Shown: positions 34,377 through 46,136, counted from the stretch's first letter. The stretch: 64,000 bases of DNA from Rosa chinensis (GCF_002994745.2 NC_037093.1:33271884-33335883), one strand, 5' to 3'. Notes: a model not told the origin generated them from the sequence alone. Translations and numbers: made by a program.

Positions 34377-35743
34377 GAAGCCTTTGAGGAACCGAGTGAT
34401 CTCGATTAAAAAAAAAAAACGTTGCCCAAAAAAAGAAAAAAAAATACACTATTAACCGTGCATAGCAGTTAAAGTGAATTTTAACCATCATGTCCAGGAC
34501 TTGATTCATTCTCAAGTTCTTATGTAACAAGTTATTTCATTAGAAGAGATAATTGTTGCTGAAAATGGGGCAATTCATTTCAAATTATCGCTACACTTTT
34601 TGATTATCCACACCCTTAAGGAGTTACATTCATTCTAGGTCAATAAACACGATAATCTAATCAAAATGGAATTCAAAGCCTAAACTCAAATTTAAAGATA
34701 TAGTTCAGCTTCCCTGTGTCTAAAAGTCTAAAACTCCATGCTTGCATCATAGTAAAAAATTGAAGTTCTCCTTCGAGCAACTGTGTTCAATGCTATAATT
34801 CAACAGCTAAAATCCACTAACAAGTACCCAAATCATGCAGCAAGAATTTCAGGTACCTGATATAAGAAACCATATGAAAACAAGAATTTTTTATGAGTTT
34901 CACTGATAACCAATTAATGTAAGGAAATCATCGCAGTCAAAGGAAACAACTAGATTCTTAGAGTGTTGCTTTAGAAGGAAAAGAGGGTTCATGAGATACC
35001 ATTGTGGTTGGACAAACAAAGAACAGATGCCATTGTGGAAAAATGATTAAGGAAAAGGGAAGCTAGTACTTAAGTGTTAATACACCAAATAAATAAGGAG
35101 CTGCACAAAGCGGAAACAATTGACTAGAATAGACTACAACTCTTTACTCTGGTTGGTTTGATGCAAAATAATTTCACTTATATCTCCTACCAACTAGCAG
35201 GGGAAGCACTAGAGCCTTCCTCTTCCCCAATTGTTGGAAGCCAGCTACACAAACCCAGTCTCCTACCAACTAGTAGGGCTGTCCCATAATGGACTGTATT
35301 TTCATTTTTAAGTCATTACCTATTACATAACACAACATGCACCATTCTATTCTAAGCTTCTTCTCTTAATGTTATCCTCTATGTGTATTAAGTCACTCTT
35401 CCTAGGTGGTGCATCTATTGATGATTGGAATACTCTGTAGGCTTGTAGCACACAAACAAAAAGCCAAAATGGCAAGGAATTGATAATAAGTCTCTCTAAC
35501 ATATTAAGTTCCTCGTCAATTTCAAAGTTTTGTACTTTTTAATTGCATGCAACATCTGAAGGGTAAACACAAGAGATAGAAAAAGCTATCAGGCATCAAA
35601 ACTAGCTAGATTACTTGTTAAGGTAGTAACAACAAGAATATTAGAAATAATTGGCAATTGTGTGTTAAAAAACATAATGGCTAATGCAATGATATCAAAT
35701 TCAACCATAAAACCAGATTGTTCAAGTAGTGACATGAAGGAGT
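34377..35743. other. Copy B: SINE tail and intergenic spacer
   Basis: It continues the SINE (34377 to poly(A) at about 34419), then matches 4236-5390 of copy A. Copy B has an extra stretch of about 140 bases (about 35605-35743) before the TSC10 end that copy A lacks; it is bounded on the minus strand by GTAAGAAG and ...CTAGCTAG. No gene. Confidence 0.7.
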
Positions 35744-35800
35744 AGACTTCTTACTTTTGTTTTGTCCATGCGACTTGTGTATACTTGTATACCAATTCCA

Positions 35801-36842
35801 CTAAGATCTCAGAGCAGAAATACGTATTATACCAGCAGCAACCACCTCCATAAATGCCATCACAAACGATCTCTGAGGTGACAACCCAGCAGTGGCAATA
35901 GACAACAAAAGCCCTTCAAAGTTGCAAGGCACAATAAAAGAAGCAGACTTGATTCCATCCAAAGCTTTCTTCACAACTTCCGTAGCTTTCATTGAACCAG
36001 AAGATTCCACGACAATGTTGGTCAGCTGCGGCCACTTCTTAGTTTCTATAATTGAGTGCACATTTCAAATTACAATACTAACCAAAAAAATTCACAAGTC
36101 CCAAATCAAAATCAGAAGCAAAATGCAAAGCTTGATGCATCGAAATCGCACATTGCTAAAATTGACAATAATTGCCACAAGATTCATGGTTTATTTACCT
36201 TTAGTGAGTCCAGGAGTGCCAGTAGCCGGAGGGAAAATCATTGAAACGTGAATGTTGTCTACAATGACCTCTTGCTGTAGAGCTTCCCTGAAGCCCAAAT
36301 TTACTAGTGGAATAAGCCGCGAAGCCGTAAATCCCAACCTGACCAACCTGCGATGACATCAAAGCACTCGAACCCGGTCCACGTTCCTTCCTGTCTTTCA
36401 TTCCAGGCAAAGCAGCTTTGATCATGTTGAAGCTACCCATCAAATTGACGTCCACCATGAACCTGACCTTATCCAATCCTTGCTTTTCTAACTCCTCGGC
36501 CATAAACACTCCCTGGTTGAGGACCAACATGTCGATCGGGCCCACCGCCACGACAGCCGTTGAAACTGCTTCGTAGTCACGCACGTCGGAGGCGAAGACA
36601 GTGACGTCGATGTCTGTGGAGAGCTGGATGTACTTCTTGGCCTCCTCGAGCTTGTCAAGAGAGCGCGCATGGATGGATACTTTAGCGCCCTCAGAGGCAG
36701 CACGGTGGGCCAGGGAAAGGCCGATGCCGCTAAAACCACCGGAGATGAAGATGTGGCTGTTCTCGATTGGGACAGTGGTGGGGTAGGGGTGGACAATGAA
36801 GTAGAGGAGGAGGAGGAGGAAGGAGAAGATGGGGTCCTCCAT
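35801..36842 (-). pseudogene. TSC10: 3-ketodihydrosphingosine reductase (TSC10/KDSR-like) pseudogene, copy B
   Basis: Exon 1 (36842-36199) begins MEDPIFSF with a hydrophobic anchor (6-18), cofactor motif GGFSGIG (35-41), LNQGVF (108-113) and YSTSK with the catalytic Tyr177/Lys181. An 8-base deletion after SKFGLQ (near 36283) shifts frame; the correct frame continues with ALQQEV and IFPPATGTPGLTK to the GTAAAT donor. The intron is 36198-36048. Exon 2 (from 36047) encodes ETKKWPQLTNIVVESSG, then LDGIKSASFIVPCNFEG and SPQRSFVMAFMEVV, and ends at TAG (35801) where copy A has CAG. It is less damaged than copy A, with no nonsense codon in exon 1, but the frameshift removes the substrate-proximal half. 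An ER membrane enzyme of sphingolipid synthesis in intact form. Confidence 0.9.
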
Positions 36843-36956
36843 TGATTATGGTGTGGAGTCGAGTAGTGTGGAGTAGAAGTAAAAGGTCGTGTTTTCCTAT
36901 GTTGGTTTGAGAGTTTGAGTTTGAGTTTGAATGGAAGCAAGAGGAGCTACAGAGGG

Positions 36957-36966
36957 TTATATATAG
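36957..36966 (-). promoter_or_regulatory. TATA box of TSC10 pseudogene copy B
   Basis: Minus-strand CTATATATAACC lies about 115 bases upstream of the ATG at 36842, as in copy A. About 70 bases further upstream the region is cut by solo LTR V#2. Confidence 0.55.
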
Positions 36967-37444
36967 AGTAGGGTGGTGTAGGAAGCTGCATGCCTACAGG
37001 GTGATAACACTATTATTCTTTTTGGTTTTGGTAGATGTCACACCCCTGATTTTTAACACAAACAAAAATCAATATATAATCCCATAATTATACATGCGCG
37101 ATCGTTTAGCCATCAATACAAAATACCTGGAAACTTTTTCCCTTTAACTACACACATATTGATGCCCTGAACCAACTATGTCAATATTGACCCACACCAC
37201 AGAGTCATATATTACATAAGCTTAAGAATTAAATTGTCAACAGCAAGATAAAACATAAATGCTCCTCAGAGCTTACTACAACGGAAGTCTAAAATGACGG
37301 TAAAGTCACAAAATTGGCTTCCTACCGTTTAGCTCCAAGTACGTAACCCCAACTTCAGCCATGATTATCCTGACCTGTAGGATTAACCCCTACACCGTTT
37401 GAATGGTGTACCGGGTTGCCACACAACAAACCTGGTAAGTTTTT

Positions 37445-37885
37445 GCAAGCCCGTATGAGTATCTCAAAACAGTTAACACAACTCACACCAGAAATAAGGA
37501 AAACAACTCACGTTTTGATTTCCCTAAAACACAAAATAAAGGAGAATAACTCACACTTTAATTTCCTGTGAAATTGAAATAAAAGAAAGCAACTTACACC
37601 TTGGTTCCTTTTAAAACGAAACATAGAAAACAACTCACTCGTTGGTTTCTATCAATAGTACCATAATCGTACCATAGAAAGCAACTCACACGTTGATTTC
37701 TATCAAATATAACATAGAAAACAACTCACACCTTGAATTCTATCAATCGTACCAAATCGTACCATAGAAAGCAACGCACACCTTGATTTGATTTCTATCT
37801 ATCGTTAATAAGGAAAACAACTTGCACCTTTTCCCCTTAAAAACCGTTAATAAGGAAGCAACTCACACCTTGTTCCCTAAAACAC
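37445..37885. repeat. Degenerate tandem array (aactcacac units) in V#2
   Basis: About ten units share aacaactcacaccttg-like cores followed by a stretch such as tttctatcaatcgtaccat, spaced roughly 40-60 bases. Related units on the other strand occur in V#3 (near 59010-59090), so the array belongs to the family. Confidence 0.8.
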
Positions 37886-38099
37886 GTAATGTCATGAGTT
37901 ATTAATAACCAATTCCCGTTACCCCATGAATTACCTATATGGCAGACAGACTAGAGCTCTAACTAAAACGTAACCACTCGTCCGGCCAAAGACGTGATTA
38001 CCTGATATTCTGCCCAAGGTCATAGACCTTCGTTCCTCGGGCCATACAGTCCCTTGGAATAAAACATTAAAGGAGTCGCACTTGACCCAAAATGTTACT

Positions 38100-39740
38100 T
38101 GATTACACGCATTTTTTTGCATGTAATTGTATCTAAAACACGATAAATTAGTTAGTCCTCAAGTCAATTATAATGTAATTAATCCACTTTTATTTACTTG
38201 TAGAAAATAAGCGGAGTTGCGGAAATCGAAAGAAAATGATACAAAAATTGTGCAAAATAGAATTTCCGACAAAAGAACGAAATAGTCAATGAGGGTCAAC
38301 ATGGTCAACACCATCAAGGGAGCGGAATATAATTGTCTCCGATAGTGTTTGCGGAAATGCATTGAGAAGAGAGAAGAAAATAGAAAAGAAAAAGAAAAGA
38401 CAAGAAAAGAAAAGAAAATAATAATAATAATAACAATGACTTTGCAGACGTCATAATGACGTCAGCATCAGAATCAAACACCCCCCCCCCCCCCATGCAC
38501 TTCCTTCTTCCTTTTTCTTTTTGTTTTCTACCCTTTTTCCTCCCTTCCTATCACATTCTGCCATGTATCCCAATTCTTCTCTCTTCTTGAAAACCTAATC
38601 ATTCATTCTACATATATATATATATATACACACTCTCTCTCACCCAACAACAGAGGCCGACCTCACCCTATTCAATCCCATTCTTCCCCTTCTGCCGCAC
38701 ACACCCACCAAGATATCACCAGATCTCGTTACTCTCTCTCTCTGCGCAACAGCCCACACCACCATCTTCCCATTATTTTCCTCACTTCCTCTCATCAAAT
38801 CCTCATCAATTTCTCAAGAGATTTCAAGGGACTTCAAGTTTTGAGATTGGGTAAAAGTGAGAAGCCATAAATCAAGGCTTGTCTTAATTGCTCCATAGCA
38901 ATTTGTGACTTGTTCTTGTTACTTTTCACTCTTCTTCGCCTTTACCTCTTTAATTAATTGATGAATATTGTTGTTGATTTGTGGATGGGTTGTGAGTAGT
39001 CTATTTAGGAAGCTAGGGTTTGAGCCCTAGCATGGATTTAATGTAATAAATATGTTTTGATTTAATGCTTTTCAATTTTGTGTTTGGCATATGTTCTATT
39101 CTATAATATTTGGCTTAGATGCATGCTTAGGAGCTTGATTAACTCTTGAATGTGTAGATGAGCATGTCTAGAACAAATTAAGGGACCTAATCACTTCTCT
39201 AATTTATGGCTAGGACACTTGTTTAGAACATGGTTAGCTACAATATCGATTTCGATTGCCATATTGGCTAGCTTGAGAACCTTGATTCTAGGACTCTTCA
39301 CCTTTTGGTGCAACTAGAGGCCCTAACAAGGCTCTAGATTGTCCCAATTGAGTTTCTATGACCCTTGATCCGGAGTAGGAATACCCTTTAAGGAATCTAA
39401 TGACCCATGAGCCTTGCAAAGCCTTGGGTACGGTTCTTGATACCACTATGAATTGAATGACCATTGTCGGAATATATTTGTGCATTAAATTTGGCTAGGA
39501 GGATACCCTAGTAACCTAATTTCCATATCTTGATTAGTTTCTATTATCTTTATTTTTAATTTTAATTATCAATTGTCATTTTTATTTTCTTTGCAATTAA
39601 AAAAAAATCAAATTTCACAAACCACTTTCATTGTCCATACCATTTGGTTGTTGGTACGATAATTTTAGGTCCAAATATTTCCCACTTCTTTGATGATCGT
39701 GCCCTTATTGCGCGTAAGTTGCATTTAAGCACACAAATCA
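38100..39740 (+). mobile_element. Solo LTR, family X (copy X#2), inside V#2
   Basis: It runs TGATTACACGCA...ACACAAATCA (1641 bases), flanked by ttact (38095-38099) and ttaca (39741-39745), four of five bases equal. It matches X#1 and X#3 along its length on the opposite strand. It includes a (C)14 run (38481-38494), an (AT)n stretch and the 65-codon ORF on the minus strand (39485-39288). Confidence 0.82.
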
Positions 39741-39749
39741 TTACACAAT

Positions 39750-40135
39750 CTCAATGCCTTTCAAAACAATCGAAATCAACATTTCCATAACCATTATTTT
39801 CCGAAAAGCCATAACACAAAACAATAAAAAGCATCATTCCATGCATATTGTGTCCATACACATATCTCAACGCTTTTCCCAAATCTCAACGCTTTTCAAA
39901 ACACATTGAAATCAACATTTCCACAATCATTGTTTTCCGAAAAGCCATAACACAAAACAATAAAGAGCATCAATTCATGCATATTGTTTTCATACCCAAA
40001 TCTCAAAGCTTTTCTCAAATCTCAAAGCTTTTCAAAACAAATCGAAATCAATCATTTCCACAATCATTGTTTTCCGAAAAGCCATAACACAAAACAACAA
40101 AGAGCATCAATTCATGCATATTGTTTTCAAAAATC
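39750..40135. repeat. 135-base minisatellite, three units, in V#2
   Basis: Three successive units each contain ttttccgaaaagccataaca (near 39797, 39932, 40068) followed by cacaaaacaa. They are similar enough for a fairly recent expansion. An open frame through the array is not believed to be coding. Confidence 0.85.
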
Positions 40136-41623
40136 CACAAACCACCAAAACATATATATTTCACGTAAATATATATATATACGTAGTCATCCGCTCAGGA
40201 ATGCCTACTAATACCAACTATAGTTTGCAGTTACTAAATAACTCTCAAAACGATATGGTAAGCCCGTTAGTGAATGAACTTCGTGTGATTACTCACCTCG
40301 AACTCCCACTGCGTCTTCAATAAAGCATAAAGCAGCCAATCCACGAAATAACCGTCCAAATACTTCGTCAAGTACCTAATCACATACGGTTCCAACTTAG
40401 CAACGATTCACATTTGATTTAAGTTCGAAACCCCTGTTTTGAACTAAAATCCCCAAGGTGGCACCACTCAAGGCAAAACCACGTCCGAGACCTCCCAAAG
40501 TCTACGGAATACTTCCACGATCAATATGTCCAAACCACAAGTTGATCGGAAGCTCGAATCCTCACGGATCGAATAAATTGATCGGTATGAAACAGTAAAA
40601 ATCATAACAAATCCATTCAAACTCCAAAATTTGCGTATTATATATTGAAATGCTCGTATCAACAAGTAGAACATATATAATACCAAAAAAAGTTGCCTAC
40701 ATGGCCGGAACACCGCCGGAACGCCTCCACAGGAGGTGGCACACCGCTGCCGGCCAAAACTCAATATTTCACAAAACTACCAACATAAAAAAGTTTCATC
40801 TAGGCAAGCTTGTGAATTTTCATAACTAACTCGAAGTCAGAAAACAAGCATAAAGGGTGAAAACTACCTCACAAGCTTTGAATTTTTGCTCAATCCTATT
40901 AAACCGATTTCCACGTAAATCGATCCAAACAAACACCATAGATCGACTCAGATGACCCCCACGAAGCTAAGGAAGGAAACTTGAAGCCGTACAGTCGCCA
41001 GAGCTACGTTTTCCGGTCGGGTCCGAAAACACCAACTTGGTCTGCCTTGCTGCGCCACACACGGTGGATATCGCCGGTAGAGAACACCACAGGGACGACC
41101 AGAAAGAGGAGGTGAACTGATCTGGAAGTTTTCACGGCCAAAGACCTCCGGAAAAGCCAGGTCGAGTCGCCGGGTTCGGGTCGGGTCAGACGGAAAACTT
41201 TGATACCGAAGGTATCAGTCGAGAGAGAAGAGAGAGTGGGGAGTGGGTTTCCGGAAAAGGAATGAAATGAAAATAAATAGTAAATTTCCCACTTGGGAAA
41301 TCTCTATTTATACCAAAATGGAAACTTCTTCCAATGGCCATAACTTCCTCATACGAACTCCGATTGACGCGTTCCGCATGTCCACGAACTCGTATTGACG
41401 CACTCTACAACTTTCCTGAAGGATGTTTTCTGAGAATCCCTATGTATAAAAAGTCAAACTTCACACGACCCCCTAAACTGTGAAATTCGAATAATTACAC
41501 GTACGAAAACCATTACACTTCACAAACAACCTACGAATAAAGCACAATAATAATTATTCGTACAACTAGTCCATTATTAAATTACCAAAATATAATAACA
41601 GAAATCCAGGTCATCACAGTAGA

Positions 41624-41844
41624 GACGACTGAATCAGTATCAATATGATGACCAAAATTATTCTTTTTGGTGGGTTTTCGAAAAGATAATTAATAAACTT
41701 CGTATTCGTATTTATTTTTTTGACAAAAACAAAATTAAGGTTCTAAATTCATTAGACAAAGTGGTGAATTGCTACACATTCTACATAGACTACACTCGAG
41801 ATGATGATAGTCCGTCTTTTTTATTTTATTTTAGTTTGATGGGA
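41624..41844. other. Non-coding upstream flank of copy B
   Basis: It starts gacgactgaatca as in copy A (8915), then diverges. Part of it (about 41700-41840) resembles 55300-55420, so a short repeat of unknown type is present. Confidence 0.45.
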
Positions 41845-42175
41845 AGAAAGAAACATTCCTAAGATATTTGATTTTCATGATTTGAATTCAACAGTTAGGT
41901 TTGGTAATTATCTTCCATGCTAAATTAGCAGTGACAGAATTGTTAAAGAAAGCAACATGTCTTATACTTAATTCACCAATAGATTTAGGAATGCAAACTT
42001 TTTCCCAAGCAATTGGGGGACACTTGTAATTTGAGCCCCAAAAGAAATTTCGAACTTCCTTATCAATAGCTTTGGTAAGTTTACTAGGGCATTTAGAACA
42101 AGATATGACATAGTCAGGCATACTTGTAAGGTTTGATTTTACAAAGGTTAATCTACTAGCTCTAGGGAGGCAGCC
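41845..42175 (-). pseudogene. LINE (L1-type) reverse transcriptase C-terminal remnant 1
   Basis: The minus-strand ORF 42121-41888 reads MPDYVISCSKCPSKLTKAID, then VRNFFWGSNY and WEKVCIPKSIGELSIRHVAF. This is the post-RT segment typical of plant L1 elements (IPNYIMS..., FWWG, W..lC.PK..GGLG). Both ends are missing. Confidence 0.85.
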
Positions 42176-42904
42176 TTTTTTATAACATGTCAGTCAAAAC
42201 CCTTACTTATTGTGGAATCTTAGGATTGTGACATGTCATTAGGTATGTGGGAATATTTCCTTTAACGTTCCAGATGATCAGCATATGCGAGGGAATATAC
42301 TTGTCATCATGCTAGTGCCTAGATCGGCAAGACCGAGAACCCTTGATACAGAGTTCAGGAGGTGAACTCGATGGATTAAATTTGTACAACCGGCACGGTC
42401 AATATAATAGGCCACTACATGATCATTTGTTTTCGAGCGGGGGGGGGGGGGAGGACTCTTCGTGTCTATCGAATTGAGTCTAATTTGCTCGTCAATGGAG
42501 AAATACTTTGCTCATGATGAAATTCCCATACTGAACCAGATAGGTAGTAGACTTAAGAAAACTCTCCATTTGTTACAAGTCTCCAAACAAATTCATCATC
42601 CTACACAGAAGTTAAAACATGAATTCCCAAAATTTCATCAACCACTTTGTGTTCAAGAAATTCAAGGAATTTTGCTTATCCCAATGTCTATTAATAATAA
42701 AATCTTCACAATAACATTCTAGTCTATAGCAAGTTTTTGAGAATCATAAAGTAAATTATTTAAAGAAAAGGGGTACACCCAGTTAAGGTCCAGAACTTGA
42801 TGTTCATGTCAGCCCACTTACCATCACCAATTATCCATGTCAGCCCTTGTAAAACTATATTCTCTGCTGTCTACAATACTTTTCCAAGCAAGGAACAATA
42901 CTGT
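42176..42904. other. Spacer between LINE remnants; no gene seen
   Basis: Non-coding sequence including a (G)13 run (about 42439-42451). The plus ORF 42462-42722 has no recognised similarity. Confidence 0.5.
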
Positions 42905-43440
42905 TTCTTTTTGGCTTGGAAGAAAGACACATTTCTAAAATATTTGATTTTCATGATTTAAATCCACCATTTACTAGGTTCAGTAATTATCTTCCATGCT
43001 AATTAAATTATCAAGGGCAACATTGTTAAAGAAACCAGCATATCTTATACCTATTCCACCAACCGATTTAGGAATGCAAACTTGTTCCAAGCAATTTGGG
43101 GACACTTGTAATTAGAGCCCCAAAAGAAATTTCTAACTTCCTTATCAATAGCTTTGGTAAGTTTACTTGGGCATTTAAAACATGACATGACATGACATAG
43201 TTAGGCATGCCTATAACATTTGATTTAACGAGCGTCAGTCTACTAGCTCTTAGGAGGGAGACTTTTTTATAACCTACAAAATATCTAAAATTTTCTGTCA
43301 ATAGCAGAAGAATTAAGCTAAGAAATACTGACCCATTCACCTGAGCTAAGCGATTGATAATATTTGAAAAATCTATCACATTCCCCAGACACTTCACCCT
43401 TTGCTGCCAAGCACCTGCAATCAACTGTTTTCTATTGAGC
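42905..43440 (-). pseudogene. LINE (L1-type) reverse transcriptase remnant 2
   Basis: The segment repeats 41845-42175 in direct orientation and extends further upstream in the element: on the minus strand QQRVKCLGNVIDFSN, then LLRASRLTLVKSNVIGMPNYVMS, then in another frame the W-G and PK landmarks. The VMSC coding stretch contains a short catgacatgacatgaca expansion (43184-43199). Frameshifts and stops occur throughout. Confidence 0.82.
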
Positions 43441-43688
43441 TACCAAGCAATGAAGTTGGGAAATCTAGTTAATAACAACACACACACACACACACAGAGA
43501 TATTGATATTAGGATGTAGAAACAACAATAACAAAGAACAAACCTTCACACGTACAAACAAAAATATCAAGCAAAGTGTACACATTTACATATTTATGTT
43601 AACAGCAAATTATGAACAAAAAAGTCAAGAACTGATCACGAAAACTCCTACAGGTTTAGCCAAAAAACAAAACCCTATGATAAGAACA
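43441..43688. other. Non-coding flank of the LINE remnant
   Basis: Contains a (CA)n tract (43478-43496). No gene seen. Confidence 0.5.
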
Positions 43689-46136
43689 TAGGCCTAGGCC
43701 ATCATGGGCCGGGCTAGGGTAACCTACACCTAAAGTCTTGCCACCTAAACTCTCTAACCCTAGTCAATAGCTGTTCCATGCATCTACACATGTCCTTGGC
43801 TGGAAATGGTTGGAAATTCGGCATTGACCTCCATTGACTCATTTTTTTGTCAGTTGGCGCACTTTCTTCTCCTTTCTTCATTCAATTGAATCTCTGCCAA
43901 GACTTCGGAATTGGCCTTCAGTTTCTTCATAAAAAATGTTCCTCCATGAGTGCATATCATCCTGGTAAAATGTTCCTTCAGATCTTATTTCACCATGGTG
44001 TGGCCGGAAATGTTGCCGGAATCCGTACAGGTCCGGTTTTGCAGTTTATGTCTTCTAGTGCAGAAATTTGTACCAATCTTTTTAAGGCCTTCCATTCCGA
44101 ACTAGCCCTTACACTCTTCATAACAAATGATCCTTAGGATGTCTAGAATGGATCTGAACAGTTCAACACATTTGGAGTTCATTTGGTCAGTGTTCCTCTC
44201 CTCCTTCCTTGCTAGCTCGGTTTCTCCTAACAGGAGTAGGAAAATGTGCTAAAGTTGAGTTTTTAGGGCATTTTCAAGCTTCTCCATCATTTCCTAGCAT
44301 GATAAGGAAAACATAATAAATATATATAAATAAACACAAAGGTTAAGAAAAAGTGCAAGATTAGGGGAGTAATTACTAAGTAATTATGGAGCTAACATAG
44401 GGCCAGCCCTACCCTTAAATTTATGGCTTAGGGTAGGGCCGGACCAAGGCCTCAAAATGCAAACCCTTACTTGCCCTTAAGGCCCATTTTGTAAGGGACA
44501 GAAGGGCAGGATCAGGCCAACCTTTCAGAATAGGGTCCGATCGGGCTTTTGTCTAACTCATATAAAACCAAATTTTGTTAACTACAAAAAAAAAAAAACA
44601 TTCACTGATTCACTGAAAACTTTGATATTTTGGAAGCTGAGTTAATTACAAATAATTACAAATCCCACATAAACGCTAATCCCAAACTCACAATCTCACT
44701 GATTAATTCCACTTAGGCACTAAGCCAGTAAGCCACTGAGGCTACAAAAACTGGACTACTGAAGTGTTAAGTGTTTGTTACAAGAACTAATCAAGTCCTT
44801 TCAATTCCTAAAAAGTTGTAATGTAATTCAACATTAGCAAAGGTTCGCACAATCAAGTCTTCACCAAACAAAAAACCTGCACAAAAATAGCAGCATAATT
44901 TAGAAACTGGTCATAGATTTCAGTTCACACAAATAAATCTGAACCATCAGACCTATTTAAAGACATAAGCTCAAAATAAATCTGGACATATTTCAGTTCA
45001 AACCTCTACGAAATTAAGAGAAAGAAGCTCAAAATAACTTGACCTATTTAGACTTCCAATTCAGCAACATACACATACTGATACTAGCAGACACATACCA
45101 ACTTATAAAACCAAAACCAACATACACATACGAACATACACTAAAGTGTCAATAACTCAAATACTCAATACATCACATCACCGACAACACCAAGTGTATG
45201 ACTGAACGGGAATGAGAGATTACCTCACCAAGTGGATTGTGTTGACCACCACCGACCTCACCATTTTTATAGCTCTGAGGAGATCACCGGTCTCTGTTTT
45301 TGCTTTGAGAATCATTTATCAAGGAAGAACTGTGAGATTTCGAGAGAGAGAGAGAGAGATTCAAACCCAGAAGGAACAGAAATCGGGAATGAGGTCCTCA
45401 CCTTGTGCGTCGGCGGTGGATGCATACGAAGACCAGGAACTGATGTTCACACCTTGTGCATCGATTCACCTACTCCACTGCCACAGCTCAAGTCGCAACC
45501 TCCCCACTATCAACATCATAGCCTCAGCTCGCGTGGCAAGCTCGTGTTGCGTACTTCGTCTACTCGTCCTCAATCTTCGGTCCGACTCGTCGCTGGCGGT
45601 TGGCGGCGGAGGACTAGAACTGAAGACTCTCTAGATTCTGAAAGAACAGAGGGTTTGAAACTTTGAGGACTTTGAGAGAGACTGTTTGAGAAAGACTGAG
45701 AGAAGCGGCCTACATATGAGAGAGAGTCTATAGTGGGACTGTGGGATAGCTTCTGTCGTCTAGGTTTTTCTTTTGCCCTATTGCTACTTGAGTTGGGCTT
45801 CATACCTTCGGCTTTGGGCCTTAAATAGATAGACTCGATTTAAGAGATCCATTTAGTAAGATGACAGATTGAAAGATTCAAATAATTCATCAAAACTTCT
45901 ATAGTTTTTTAGACATGTAATATTGTAATAGAAAATAACAAAAATATAATATTAATTTTGAGGGCTGGGTTAGGCCTAGCCTTACAGACTCAATCGGGCC
46001 TGGTCGTAGGGTAGGGTCGGGCTTCATTTGTATGACCCATACCCTACCCTAATTTAAAAAGGGTTGGATCAGCCCACCCTAATAGAAGGGCTAGGCCGGG
46101 CAGGCTTTGGGCCCAAGGGCCATATGATGAGGCCTA
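43689..46136. mobile_element. hAT-type non-autonomous transposon 2
   Basis: The ends TAGGCCTAGGCCATCAT / ATGATGAGGCCTA are flanked by taagaaca (43681-43688) and ttagaaca (46137-46144), an 8-bp duplication with one mismatch. Both ends are rich in (a)gggccgg / ccctaccct motifs. A Y-family element is inserted near the left end (43720-44397). The ORFs at 45212-45666 overlap in different frames, include a gagagaga tract and show no transposase. Confidence 0.75.
43720..44397 (-). mobile_element. Short family-Y element (copy Y#4) in the hAT left end
   Basis: On the minus strand it runs from TGTTAGCTCCATAATTAC to ...GTGTAGGTTA, matching the first ~670 bases of Y#1, with a perfect 5-bp duplication taggg (43715-43719, 44398-44402). 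Its 3' end differs from those of Y#1 and Y#3. Confidence 0.72.

Larger units (their letters stand above)
37036..41618 (-). mobile_element. Solo LTR, family V (copy V#2), in TSC10 copy B upstream region
   Basis: On the minus strand it runs from TGTGATGACCTGG (41618) to ...AGGGGTGTGACA (37036), with a perfect 5-bp duplication gtaga (37031-37035, 41619-41623). Copy A shows the empty site ttggtagagacgactg. A minus-strand TATA (GGTATAAATAG, about 41309-41319) marks the promoter. Two tandem arrays and LTR X#2 lie inside; without X#2 it is about 2.9 kb. No coding region. Confidence 0.88.

Noticed and set aside
45212..45803. Overlapping 77-144 codon ORFs inside hAT 2
   Set aside because: Three frames open in the same GC-rich stretch with a GA repeat; no transposase or other domain, no splice structure.
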